NCBI GenBank assembly: GCA_963575745.1
Contig: CAUYUJ010018864.1
Span: 40,001 to 104,000 of the forward strand
From: Prorocentrum cordatum
Lineage: Eukaryota > Sar > Dinophyceae > Prorocentrales > Prorocentraceae
DNA length: 64,000 nt
Direction: 5' to 3'
The notes beneath the pieces were generated by a model. That model was not told where the DNA came from. It made no database searches and worked only from the letters and a program-made list of their open reading frames with translations. A program made the position numbers and the translations under genes. Shown piece after piece: positions 10,589 through 19,595 of this stretch. Every line of letters starts with the position of its first letter. Position 1 is the first letter of the stretch.

Positions 10589-11410
10589 TCAGCCGCACCA
10601 CAACTTCTGTACTCTCTGACTTTGTTTTTCTGCAAGCGCGAACTGGAAGCAGCGAACGATGCTGGCACAGAGGTCGGCTGGGTAAGGCTCGGTCAAAAGC
10701 GTGAGAAAAATGCAGTCAGAATTCTTTCCTTGAAGCTGGTCGTGCGGGCGACCTGTGCGAGAGCAGATCCCGCGGGGGCCGTTGCAAAGACGGCTGAGAG
10801 GCTGCAAATCAACATGATCGTACACAATGCGGGTGCGTTTCCGGCACGATTGGCCGAATTGGCAAAAGTCTAACACGACCGTGCGGCATTTTCTCAGCAG
10901 ACCCCTGAACTGTGGCGTCAGCCATATTCTAGACAAGTGAGGATTCTCGATGGCGACCGGCACTCGCACGGCCTGGCACAAGGCGAATAGCGAGGCCGAA
11001 AATTTCATTAAAGCATTGCCGACCCTGACCTTCTCAGCATCCCGAGGCGCCAGGTCAGGCAGGCCCATCGCATGTACATCACTACGCAGTGGCGGGGGCC
11101 CAAGTCGGATGTCCCGCGCGCGGCTCCAGCTGTGGCACGGGGTCCCCATCCACACGGCGGCGACCAGACCACTGTTGACCCATCCTCGCACAATGCGCTG
11201 CACGCGACGGCGGGTCAGGTCATACTCATCGCCCCAGCGGAGGTCCCACTCAAAGACGGCAAACCCTAGGGCTTGCTGCCGCCGCCGCCAGGCCCGACTG
11301 AGGTTGCCCGAGCCGCTGAACACTTCGAGCGCCACGGCGCCGCCCGCGCGGGCGGCAAAGGCCGGCAGCGCTTGCAGAGGGCGCCGCCAATCTTCTGGGC
11401 GCAGCCGACA
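10589..11410 (-). CDS. C5-cytosine methyltransferase-like domain of the retroelement
   Basis: The minus-strand frame (open from 11632; domain about 11410-10657) contains, in order, a SAM-binding motif I LEVFSGSGNLSRAW, an EWD acidic strand, a motif IV-like GTPCHSWSRAR with the Pro-Cys pair used as nucleophile in C5 methyltransferases, and a motif VI-like AIENPHLSR. It ends with a Cys-rich stretch (DFCQFG, LCNGPRGICSRTG) and TEPYPADLC. These motifs fit a divergent DNA cytosine-C5 methyltransferase fold rather than the N6-adenine (DPPY) methyltransferase typical of DIRS elements. The position after the recombinase is also unusual. Capture of cytosine methyltransferases by dinoflagellate retrotransposons has been reported, but I cannot tell whether this is the same lineage. 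The frame differs from that of the recombinase, so a frameshift, indel or short intron lies near 11400. Confidence 0.7.
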   Translation of the reverse strand, partial: CRLRPEDWRRPLQALPAFAARAGGAVALEVFSGSGNLSRAWRRRQQALGFAVFEWDLRWGDEYDLTRRRVQRIVRGWVNSGLVAAVWMGTPCHSWSRARDIRLGPPPLRSDVHAMGLPDLAPRDAEKVRVGNALMKFSASLFALCQAVRVPVAIENPHLSRIWLTPQFRGLLRKCRTVVLDFCQFGQSCRKRTRIVYDHVDLQPLSRLCNGPRGICSRTGRPHDQLQGKNSDCIFLTLLTEPYPADLCASIVRCFQFALAEKQSQRVQKLWCG

Positions 11411-12369
11411 GCGTGCTCGAAGGAGGGCATCGGCAGCTTGGCCAGCTGGTCGGCGATGCGCCCCCCCCTGCCGCACTCTGTCACCGAGCTGTCGGTCGCA
11501 CAGCGCCCGCGAGCTGGCACCTCTGCCGAGCTCTGGCGGCCGCGGGCGAGGTCGGCGGGCGCCCCGCCGTCTCGCAGCTGGTAGAGGCCTGGCGGGCCCC
11601 CGAACCTGAGCTGCTGGCCTGCTGCTTGGCACGCCTGCACCAGCAGCATGTACTGCGCCCGCGCCACCAGCTCCCCCCCGCAGACGTTGGCCTTGGGCAG
11701 CTTCAGCATGTTCCCGATGAAGCGGTAGAACGGCAGGTCGCCTACGATGCTCGCGTTGCAGGTGCCGCTTATGCTAGGCGTTTTCTTCTCCATCGGGAAC
11801 AGCACGAGCGGCCACGCGTCGTGCCCAGCCGCCCGGCTTGGCGGCACCACCTGCCGTCCGGCTGGCGACGTCAGCTCCACAAGCTGGAGGCAGAAGACGA
11901 ACATCACGGCGACGAGACGCGCGGCGCACGGGTTGGCCGCCAGCCTGCTCGCCTCCGCGCGCGCGACCTCCCACAGGAGCGGGAGTCGGCTTCGAGGCGG
12001 CACGAGCCGCCTCCACCCCCTCAGGGCTCGGGCAAACCCGGGCAGTCCCTTCGCGACCAGCAGCCGCGGGTGGTAGTGGTGCAGCACCGCCTTCAGCCTG
12101 GACCCCTCCTGCACGCCGCCGCTGTCGAAGAGCGCTTGATGGGCCCGCTCCAGGGCCGCTCCGTCGTAGTCCGCGGCGGTCCCGAGGCGGAGGCCCTGGG
12201 TCGCGGCGAAGCTCCTGAACTCGGCGAGGGGGGCGTGGTAGACCCGCTGGTAGAGGTCCTCCGCGTTCTCCCTCTCTGCCACCGAGAGGCCCTCGCTGTC
12301 CGCCACGTGCCTGTCCTTGGGGCAACCTCCCGGTCGTGCGGCGGCTCGCTCCCCCCTGGCGGCCTGCAC
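11266..12369 (-). CDS. Tyrosine recombinase (integrase) domain of the retroelement
   Basis: The frame opens at a GTG codon (12369), so this is an internal part of a polyprotein. Coherent sequence starts near LSVAERENAEDLYQRVYH (residue 28) and continues as a helical core-binding region (to about residue 165) and a catalytic domain. At residues 262-296 it carries LYQLRDGGAPADLA and RGRCATDSSV, matching the box II pattern of DIRS-order recombinases (R..H..R then RGRW.S..SV). Where the family normally has the nucleophile tyrosine (a YEKGG-like motif just after), this copy reads ECGRGGRI, so Tyr appears replaced by Cys, and His of the LRHGG motif by Asp. If that alignment is right, the enzyme is dead. 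After about residue 325 the frame is a shadow of the methyltransferase. Confidence 0.65.
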   Translation of the reverse strand: MQAARGERAAARPGGCPKDRHVADSEGLSVAERENAEDLYQRVYHAPLAEFRSFAATQGLRLGTAADYDGAALERAHQALFDSGGVQEGSRLKAVLHHYHPRLLVAKGLPGFARALRGWRRLVPPRSRLPLLWEVARAEASRLAANPCAARLVAVMFVFCLQLVELTSPAGRQVVPPSRAAGHDAWPLVLFPMEKKTPSISGTCNASIVGDLPFYRFIGNMLKLPKANVCGGELVARAQYMLLVQACQAAGQQLRFGGPPGLYQLRDGGAPADLARGRQSSAEVPARGRCATDSSVTECGRGGRIADQLAKLPMPSFEHAVGCAQKIGGALCKRCRPLPPARAAPWRSKCSAARATSVGPGGGGSKP

Positions 12370-12589
12370 CTCCGGCCGCGACTTGGCCCGTCGGGCCGTC
12401 GTCGTCGCCTGGGCCCGCCTCGCAGGGCACGCGCGCGGCGCCGGCGGCTGCGGCGCCGCGCGCGCCAGGGTCGGCGGCGCGGCTGGCCCCGCCCACCGCT
12501 GCGCTGGCCCCCCCGGTCGGAACGGGCTGCCCGACGGGAGGGGCGCGTCCCGAGGCGCCGGCAGGCTCAGGGCACCTCCGCACGGGCGA

Positions 12590-13390
12590 GGGAGCCCGCT
12601 CGAAATCCGGCTCTGTCAGCCCTGGCGGAGGCCGAAAGCCTGGTGGTTTCAGCCCAAATGGCTTCGGCTGGTAGCGCCGAGAGGGCTCATCGGCCACGTT
12701 CAACTCAGACCGAATCCACCGCGCACGAGGATACAGATCGGCCGCAAACACCGTCGCCGCCCACTGCCTGCACACTCTGATTAAGGCCACGCTAGACGAT
12801 CGGCCTTTCTCGAGGGCCAGCACCTCGGACAGCCCGTCGGTCAGGAACAGGACTCGCTTGCCAAACTCACTTAAGCCCCTGTTCACGTGACGGACCCCCC
12901 AGACCAGAGCGCGCCCCTCCAAGACGGGCATCGCCTCCCGACGCCTCCAGCGGCCGGCCGAGACGGTGGTCCAGGGCCGCTGAAGGATCTTCGGTCCGAT
13001 CTCCGGGACAACCCCACTCCGGTCAGCCTCGCCGAGGCCATCCAGGTGCGGGGCCGTCCCGACACGGCCCAGGTCATCCAGACCGGCCGCCGCGGCCATG
13101 TTGAGCTCCTCCCGGAGCGAGGCGTCCCTCGGCCGAACCCGATCCTCAGCCCCTCGCGAGAAACGCCACCGGTCCGACCACCAGCCAGCCTCCGCGATGG
13201 ACAGGAGATCGCGCTCCGCCAAGCAGACGCCCCGGCCCCAGGGGGAGGCGTCTGTACACCGCACCTTTGGGCTCCACTCGGCATCGAGGCGACGACGGAG
13301 GAGGGGGAGGAGACCTATTGCCCAGCGAAGCTCTCTCCGCACGGCAGTCCACAACTTACGACGAATGTCGGCCCCCCGCTCAGCGAAGGC
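12590..13390 (-). CDS. RNase H domain of the retroelement
   Basis: This frame continues the RT connection region (FSAAYAFAERGADIRR) and then shows the four acidic RNase H residues in good context: TDASPWGRG (first Asp), LEGRALVWGVRH (Glu), FLTDGLSEVLALEKG (second Asp) and RSELNVADEPSR (last Asp). All catalytic residues are present. A TGA near 13390 separates it from upstream sequence that reads in another frame (LLERGFATGRDLEAIIGHF at about 13470). One missing base just downstream of GAG at about 13415 would explain the change. After residue about 250 the frame becomes low-complexity and the recombinase is in a different register. Confidence 0.7.
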
Positions 13391-13567
13391 GTACGCTGCC
13401 GAAAACGCACAGAGACCTCAGGCCGAATGCGAGCGGCGAAAGTGAAATGTCCGATGATGGCCTCGAGGTCCCTACCGGTAGCGAAGCCCCTCTCCAAGAG
13501 GCCCTCGATCCCGAGACGGAGCCTCCACACTCTACGAGGGCTCACGCGAACCAAGGGGCATTCATCG

Positions 13568-14944
13568 CTAAAATCCCATCCCAAGAAAGAGCCACCAGTC
13601 CCATCCCATCCCATCCCATCCCATCCCAAGACGAGGATGCATCCTGAGCCCCGCGGCTGACAGGGCTTCGTGCACAGAATCGGCCACGGCGTCGACCTCT
13701 GCGGCCTGGCGACCAATGGCGGCGAAGTTGTCAACGTATTCAGTGTGAGCAAACCCCGAGCGGTCAAGGCGAACTCCCGGCTTCTTATCCGAGAGCTTGT
13801 TGGCAGGGGTCACGCCGGGCTGCCGAAAGGCATGATACTCGTGAGTTCGCTGGCACCACCGCAGGGCATGGTTCCACCCCATAGGCACAACACGCAAGTG
13901 TGGGTACACCAGCTGGGAGGGCGAGACAGGAGCTCCGTCGAGCTCGCCAACTCCAGCGAGTCCCGCCGTGACGGGTCGGAGGCAGAAGAGAGACACAAGC
14001 TCGGGAGGGGGAGATGGTAAAAAAGCATCTTGGATGTCGACCTGCGCCAGGCACGCCGGGGGTCCGGGGTCGACCTCGAGAGAGGCAAAAGATCCGCCCG
14101 TGGCGAGGTCCACAGGGTCAGGCTGAGCGAAACACAGGTTAGACAGACGAGCGTCCACAATCAATCTCTGCTTGCCCTTCTTTTTCCACACAGTGAACAG
14201 GCCTACTCGGGGCGACCCATGCCGCCTCCACTCGAGCATGCCTGCGCCGTCAAGGGCCGCTAGGAGGCGCGCGTACCTGCGCGGCCTACCCTGCAGCGAA
14301 GGGTCATAGCATGGGCGCTTCAAGGCCGACTCGGCCACCCGCGCCGCCGCCTCCGATGGAGGCAAGACTTTGTCTTTCAAAAAGGCTCCGACTACCATTG
14401 GACCCTCGTCTCCGAGCAGCGTTGAGAGTGCCCGAGGACCGCCCCCGCCTGAAGGCAGGGACAAGAGGGAGATGTCGAGCCGAGCGACAGACACCTTCTC
14501 GCCGGTGTAGCTGCGTTTGGCCAGGAGCTCCGCGAGGGATCCCTGGCGCGTCAGGTCGGTGGGCGGACGGCCTAGCTCGGCTACCGCGGCCTGGATCATA
14601 CTCAGGCTGCGCTCCTGCCCGGCACTAGCCCGCAGGCCCAGCGGCTGCGGGTCGGCAGACCCGCGGTCGAGCTCGTTCAGCGTGGTGGCACAGCAGCGAG
14701 CCCAGTCTTCGCAATGAGCTCGCTCTCCCCGACGGCGCTGCCCCCGGCGAGACTTTGGCTGGCCGCCCTCGCCGCCGTCCAAGCTCGGCAGGCGGTAGTG
14801 AGGTAGAGGAAGGAGATCACGGTTGACAACTCTCCCCTCATGTGAGCCACGTACATAGGCCCCGCCGGGGCTCATGTCCGGCGACCCCCCTGCGTACTCG
14901 CCGCGGGATCGGGGGCTCCCGCGGCGGCCCCGCTCACTGGTCAT
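13568..14944 (-). CDS. Reverse transcriptase ORF of the retroelement
   Basis: 458 codons from a true ATG at 14944, overlapping the stop of ORF1 in the 11-nt sequence ATGACCAGTGA. Residues 1-240 are an uncharacterised N-terminal region. The RT palm follows: KKKGKQRLIVDAR (254-266), CLAQVDIQDAF (298-308, first catalytic Asp), VVPMGWNHALRWC (352-364) and TEYVDNFAAIG (401-411), in which the usual second Asp of the YxDD box is Asn. The frame ends in a pentamer repeat (13599-13628) right after AGLRMHPR. The conserved continuation LGWDFSDECPLV is found in another frame just beyond. This is a member of the DIRS-order RT group by motif pattern and by its RNase H and recombinase neighbours. Confidence 0.85.
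   Translation of the reverse strand: MTSERGRRGSPRSRGEYAGGSPDMSPGGAYVRGSHEGRVVNRDLLPLPHYRLPSLDGGEGGQPKSRRGQRRRGERAHCEDWARCCATTLNELDRGSADPQPLGLRASAGQERSLSMIQAAVAELGRPPTDLTRQGSLAELLAKRSYTGEKVSVARLDISLLSLPSGGGGPRALSTLLGDEGPMVVGAFLKDKVLPPSEAAARVAESALKRPCYDPSLQGRPRRYARLLAALDGAGMLEWRRHGSPRVGLFTVWKKKGKQRLIVDARLSNLCFAQPDPVDLATGGSFASLEVDPGPPACLAQVDIQDAFLPSPPPELVSLFCLRPVTAGLAGVGELDGAPVSPSQLVYPHLRVVPMGWNHALRWCQRTHEYHAFRQPGVTPANKLSDKKPGVRLDRSGFAHTEYVDNFAAIGRQAAEVDAVADSVHEALSAAGLRMHPRLGMGWDGMGWDWWLFLGMGF
13574..13630. repeat. (TCCCA) pentamer expansion interrupting the RT frame
   Basis: Six perfect TCCCA units at 13599-13628 with a second two-unit copy at 13574-13583, all within codons for an LGWD-like motif. 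Because the unit is 5 bp, copy-number change alters the frame. Loss of two units (10 bp), or any change equivalent to minus one base, would join the RT frame to the downstream conserved frame. Confidence 0.75.
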
Positions 14945-16352
14945 GCCTGCCCGCGAGATGCCTCCCCTCGCGGGCTGTCCTCATCTGCTCCACGATGCCA
15001 GAGTCCCGCCCCAGCTCGGCCACCACGCGCGACAGGAGCTCCGAAGCCGTCTTCGCCTCTCCGTACTCGCGGTGCTTCCTGCGGAAGATCGCCATCTCCT
15101 CTACGCGAGCGGCCCTGCCGCCCCTCTCGTCCTGCCACTTGCCGGTCTCCGCCTCCCGGCCCACCTCGTAGTAGAAGCACTCATTGAGCCGCGTCCGACT
15201 CAGGATGTCCTCGCCGCCCGCCCGGTTCACCGCGTCGCACTGGTCGTGGGTGCCTCGGCGCTCCAGGATCTTGGTTACGGTCTCGTGCCCCGTGACGCCC
15301 CACTGGTCCAGGCTGAGCCGGCTGTCCGCCTCGCCGCGGCGATCCCCGCCGACGGGGCCCTCGCTGCGGTGGGCGGGGGCCTGCGGGCACCAGTCCGCCG
15401 TCGGAGATCCAGGCACTGGTCGGTCCTGCTGCTCCGCCACGTTCACGTCGCACGCCACGTCCCGCCTTGGCCGGCGGCAAGCACCTCGCGAGTCCCTCTG
15501 CATCTTCAGCATTCGGGTATCATGGTGGGCCTCCTCCGACCTATAGGCCTCGACGTTGCCAGCGCCGATGTCCTCGATCAGCTCGGGCTTCTTCATCAGC
15601 ACGTTGACCCCCTTGCGGCCCGTCAACAGCTCGGAGCCGTGGAAGGCCACGTCGTCCCCGCGGCGGACGCTCCCACCAGGGTGCCCCACGCTCTGCCCCA
15701 AGTGGTAGATCAGCTGCCGAGGGACTCTCTTCGGCACCTCGTTGCTCGGCCCCAACCATCGCACTGCCTCGGCATCACCGCAGCCCTCGATGCACATGTC
15801 ACCATACAGCGTCAGTACCGGGGCCCGGAAGGCCGAGGACACCAGTCCGGCGAGCAACACTGCCCAGTGCCACTCGGGGGCCCCGAAGATCACCAGGCGG
15901 CTGCGGGCGGCCAGGTGCAAGGTACCCCGAGGATTGCGCTGAAGCCGCATGGCGCCTGGCGCAGCACGTACCCAGCACGAACCCGACCAGCACCGCCAGC
16001 CCGCCCAGCCCGCACACGAAGCTCAGCGCCACGCTCGCCTCCGGCCAGCAGACGTGCCGGCTCTCCGCCTCGGGCGCGCCCGCCCTCGCCGCGTCGCCTG
16101 GCGGGCACGCGGGGGCCGGCGGGCACGGTGGCGGCGGCGGCGCCTCAGGGCAGGCGAGGGCCTCCGCGGCCGGCGCCGGGCAGGTGACGCTCACCTGCGG
16201 GCACGTAAGCGCCGGCGCCGGCGGGCACGGCAGGCTGCCGCCGCCGGGCACGGCGGCGCCGCCGGGCAGGGCGGCGGCTGGCACTTCCCCAGCCACGCAC
16301 CGCCCAGGTTGGCCACCCCCAGCACGGCAGCCTGGGCAAGCTGCGCCAGCAT
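14934..16352 (-). CDS. ORF1 (gag-like) region of the retroelement, frame-disrupted
   Basis: An ATG at 16352, 50 nt inside A1, starts a short frame (MLAQLAQAAVLGVANLGG) that passes into Cys-Pro-rich repeats (CPAAPPCPA, then in another frame LTCPQVSVTCPAP) and a hydrophobic segment ALSFVCGLGGLAVLVGFVLG that could be a membrane helix. A second, long frame (15950-14934, 338 codons) has RLVIFGAPEWHW, EVPKRVPRQLIYHLGQ and a charged C-terminal half containing LDQWGVTGHETVTKILE and LNECFYYEVGRE. I have a general memory of DWGV-EH-LCKILE-like stretches in dinoflagellate retroelement proteins, so I treat the whole as the element's ORF1. At least two frame changes separate the pieces. Confidence 0.55.
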
Positions 16353-16401
16353 ACAAGGGCCCCCCGGCCCGTTTCCCCTCCGCCCCGCGGAGGGGGCTCG
16401 A

Positions 16402-16472
16402 GCCAGGAAAAAACTATGGAACGGAGACGGCGTGCCACGGTCTTCTGCATAACATTAATCAGCAAACTTTGT

Positions 16473-16477
<5 letters not shown>
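16402..16477 (-). repeat. Split direct repeat A1 (5' end of element)
   Basis: 76 bp, about 92% identical to A2. Its outer edge (GTCAAAT) runs directly into the TA microsatellite. Confidence 0.9.

Positions 16478-16509
<32 letters not shown>
16477..16509. repeat. (TA)n microsatellite at the right end of the retroelement
   Basis: About 16 TA units directly after GTCAAAT, matching the tract at the other end of the element. Confidence 0.9.
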
Positions 16510-16512
<3 letters not shown>

Positions 16513-16684
16513 CCAGAACGCTTTGAAGAACCGCTCTCGCATCTTGGCAAGTAGATGCGCCACTGAACAATATGTGCTTCTTTCTCCCTCTCTCCTCGCC
16601 CCCCTCGTCCACCTCACCCGTGGCGCCAGTACATTTTTTGAGGTGGGTTCGTATCGCTCTCTGCTGGTGGCAGATTTTCCTCCG

Positions 16685-16896
16685 CGACCTTATCACGAAT
16701 CTGGTCGTCGCCGTCGTCGTCCGTCGTCGTCCGTCGTCGTCGTCCGTCGTCGTATGCCTTCTTCGTTGCCCGTTGGTCTTTGGTCGTTCGTCGTTGGTCG
16801 TTTGTCGTTCAGCGCACTCGTCGGCCGTCGTCTGTAGTCGTGGTGGTCGTCGTTGTGGTGGTCGTCGCTCGTGGTCGTTCGTCGTCGTCGTCGTCG
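16685..16896. repeat. GTC/GTCGTC-type minisatellite next to a helicase exon
   Basis: Degenerate GTCGTC and GTCGTTGGTC words. On the minus strand it follows the exon at 17026-16897 directly, and GAC-rich low-complexity codons (Arg, Asp, Thr) blur the exon end. Confidence 0.8.
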
Positions 16897-17026
16897 CTCG
16901 TCTTTGTCGAGTGGTGGGGGCGGCCCCGCCCGGTCTGCCAACTGCCGGAGGTCGTCTGGGATCTCCTGGCCCACCTTCCGCATGCTCTGCATCACCTCGC
17001 GGGCGAAAAGGCGCGAGCGCGCTTCC
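16897..17026 (-). CDS. DEAD-box helicase exon 4 (helix after motif VI)
   Basis: The minus-strand frame reads EARSRLFAREVMQSMRK then VGQEIPDDLRQLADRAG. In DEAD-box helicases the motif VI strand is followed by a helix ending in the pattern (A/G)Q.(V/I)P..L..LA, which this matches closely. A possible acceptor (CCATGAG|GGAAG, first exon base 17026) starts in a phase that fits the GT donor proposed for exon 3. An alternative acceptor lies just before GTGATGCAG. The frame stays open upstream into LENRGHNLVVLDG, so the start is uncertain, and the end is blurred by GAC repeats. Assignment to the same gene as the other exons rests on strand, order and motif. Confidence 0.6.
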
Positions 17027-17329
17027 CTCATGGCTCGACCATCCAAGACTACTAAGTTATGCCCCCGGTTCTCGAGCACAGAGGAGCGCGAGGTGTCTGT
17101 GTTTTCGGACGACGCCCGGGGGTAAGTCCCTGGAGCGGCGCTACACTTAAGCAGCCCACTCCTCACAAGGCCCCCCCCCGCAAACACCCAACCAACAACC
17201 CCGCAAACGACAAACCAGAAGCCCAGCAACACACACACACACACCCACACGAGCAACAGCCTGGCAAAGACTCCGAAGCAGCAGCCCCGCAAACACCCGA
17301 CCAGCATCACGCGTAACCCTCGCAAGGTG

Positions 17330-17410
17330 CGCCTGAACATCCTCGAAGAAGCGACCCAGCCTATCACTATCCTCCTTTGTCTCCTTTACTGCCAAACGTA
17401 GCACCGTCTT
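17330..17410 (-). CDS. Possible small exon, unassigned
   Basis: A charged stretch KETKEDSDRLGRFFEDVQ then AHLARV lies in an open minus-strand frame that begins after a TAG near 17417 and then degenerates into hydrophobic, GTGTGT-rich translation (17230-17330), which looks like intron. No family recognised. It could be an exon or chance. Confidence 0.25.
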
Positions 17411-17985
17411 CCTCTATCCTAGCCTTTCTGCTCCTACACTTTGACGTGCCTACCGATTACAAGGAGGGGGCATGTATAGTTTTCCACCATCAGAAATGCA
17501 AGACTCCCGCCCGCATGGCACGCCCACGCCCATGGGGTACTCGTCTTTCAAGGGGGGCCTCCCAGTAGTGAAAAGACATAGGTGCAGGGACTGACGAGGA
17601 GTAGACTTGGAATGGGTTCATGTGTTGCAGCATCGTTGATGCATCCTAGGTTTACCCTGGTCCTCCGCCTCCTCCTCCTCCTCCTCAATCCTCGAAATTT
17701 GACGACTCAGTCCACAAAGCATGTTCGGGCCTCTGCGGGCCTCTGGCTGGGACTTTTTGGCGGCCTCTGGGGAACTCTGCGACGAGCAGCGAGCGCGCCG
17801 TGAAACGACCCCGCTCCGTATGCACGAGCTCCGTATGCTCTACGACAGCACGATCCGGCCCCCTCCCGGGTCTCCCGCGGCGGAGTGGCCCTGGGCCCCA
17901 GACTCTGGCCCAAGATCGGTGAGACCCAGCGGCGAGGCCTGAGATACTGCCTCCATCAAGGGCGCTCAAACATTGACAACCTATC
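17411..17985. other. Unassigned sequence
   Basis: No gene recognised. Includes a short CTC run (17668-17690). It lies within the presumed third helicase intron. Confidence 0.4.
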
Positions 17986-17991
17986 AGACAA

Positions 17992-18118
17992 CCCCAACCC
18001 AACCCGACGACCTGAATGTCGGGTTGGGGGAGGGCACGGGCTCCAGATGTTTTCTTCAATGTTCCCCGACCCCCCCCCCCCGAGGGCAAATCGGGGCCTT
18101 CGGGTTGGGTTGGGGTGG
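17992..18118. repeat. Inverted-repeat segment (ACCCCAACCCAACCCGA arms)
   Basis: ACCCCAACCCAACCCGA at about 17992-18008 and its reverse complement at about 18100-18116 flank roughly 90 nt that include a poly-C run. A foldback or MITE-like structure is possible. Confidence 0.6.
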
Positions 18119-19590
18119 TTTGGTGGGCGGTGAGACATGGGCTTCGCCTTCCAGGAGATGACACCTCGACACTGCTTCGCAGGCGGAAGCTCTCGACAGT
18201 ACACATTCCTTCTCCAGACAAGTCGACGCGGACATTCCCACGGTTTCTGGAGCAGGATCGAAGAAACGGGCAAACTGGTCCTCTGAGCAGCCTTGGGTCT
18301 CGCAATGCGGCCCCGAGGAAACAATAGGTCCGTGAAGGCGGAGATGAGCTGGTGAACGACTAACTCTCCAGGCTACATGCTCTTGAGCGGCCGTTTATGG
18401 TGCGAATGCGCACGCGAATTGAGTGGAACGCCGCGAGGGCGCTGCAAGATAAGGCCGACTGACTGGTGAAAATGGGGGGAACTGGAAGGTACCATGTGGG
18501 GCCTGGCGCTGAGAGATGACCTGGTACAACTCCAGCACGACTGAACAAAATCATCGGGACGCGCTTTCAGCTAATGTGGATGTACAAGAAGAGCCCTCCA
18601 ATTCATTCTGAGTGTGATTGCAAATCCAACTCGTCACAAAAATGGCTGAATCTTGAGTTGACGGGTGTCGTCATTTCGATCGTTGCTATACACGGTGAAA
18701 TTGTAAATGTCTACGCCAAAATTGGTGAAGAATCCGAGTCTCGTCCAACCATCTCCACTCCGGAGCGCTGAGCGAGACTGTGTACTAAGAGTGCTCGCAA
18801 TGATGCTGGCATCCTTGGGGCGATGGAGGCAGGAAACTCGACGGTTCGAAGCAATGAACTCCTAGGCGTACCGCTTTGATCCGCCCGCGCCCCGCGCCAT
18901 GTTTGAACCAAGGACGTCCCAGCCAAACTGTACAGAGACGTGGCTGCGACATGTCGCGCTGTGCGCGGGACGGATCTGGACTTCTCTCTGCTGGTTTGGC
19001 AGTGCATGAGCGGGGAAGGAGCGTGCCGAACCTGTCGCCGTGTGCGTGCATCTTCTTCACTGCAAGCCGTCCACTCTCGCGGCCATTATCCAAACCTTTT
19101 GCGCTGTTGGTGTGGAATACTACGGTGAGGGCATTGGACAAGGAAGCATTGGATAAGGAATCCAGGGTCTGGAGGCCGTTAGAACTCCAATCGAGCCCTG
19201 GCCATGGATATCACCGACGCCCTCATCAGATAAGGAATCCTCCAGGGTCTGGCGCCTCCTGGGACGATTCCTTAACGAACGCCTCCGCCGTAGTTCGCGT
19301 ACTGTGTTCCTATACCGCCGCTTTCCCGTGGCAGCCCACTGTTTTCGAACACTACAGCCATTTGCGCGCAGGAACATGCGGGCGCTTCTCACCGCTGTCG
19401 ATTACGTAACTGCCCTAAGACCAAGATCGGCGGCGGATGCACTCGGCGGTGCAGCTTGACGCGTGCCCCGCACATGCTGTGGGTAATCAGAGACGCCCCC
19501 ACCTCGGCGGATCCTTCCAAGATCTCCGATGGTTCCCAGCGGAGCCGGGTGAAATCCCGTGCCAGCCAGACTGAATAACCCGCTGACTGA
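18119..19590. other. Unassigned unique sequence
   Basis: About 1.5 kb of moderate GC with no convincing reading frame. Short near-repeats such as GATAAGGAATCC with CCAGGGTCTGG occur at 19155 and 19232. Confidence 0.5.
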
Positions 19591-19595
19591 CTGGA

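Larger units (their letters stand above)
10130..16477 (-). mobile_element. Tyrosine-recombinase retrotransposon (PAT/Ngaro-like architecture) with split direct repeats
   Basis: Read on the minus strand the order is A1 (16477-16402), ORF1 region, RT, RNase H, tyrosine recombinase, C5-methyltransferase-like domain, B1 (10539-10400), A2 (10399-10323), a 53-nt spacer, B2 (10269-10130). A1-ORFs-B1-A2-B2 split direct repeats are the hallmark of PAT and Ngaro groups of the DIRS order. DIRS proper has inverted repeats instead. The A2/B1 junction and both junctions with flanking TA repeat all share an AT dinucleotide, as expected when a circular intermediate recombines at AT. There is no target duplication other than the TA tract. 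The coding part has several frame changes, so this copy is probably inactive or contains sequencing indels. B1 and B2 differ at one base in 140, which suggests recent insertion. It lies in sense orientation in a presumed helicase intron. Confidence 0.85.
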
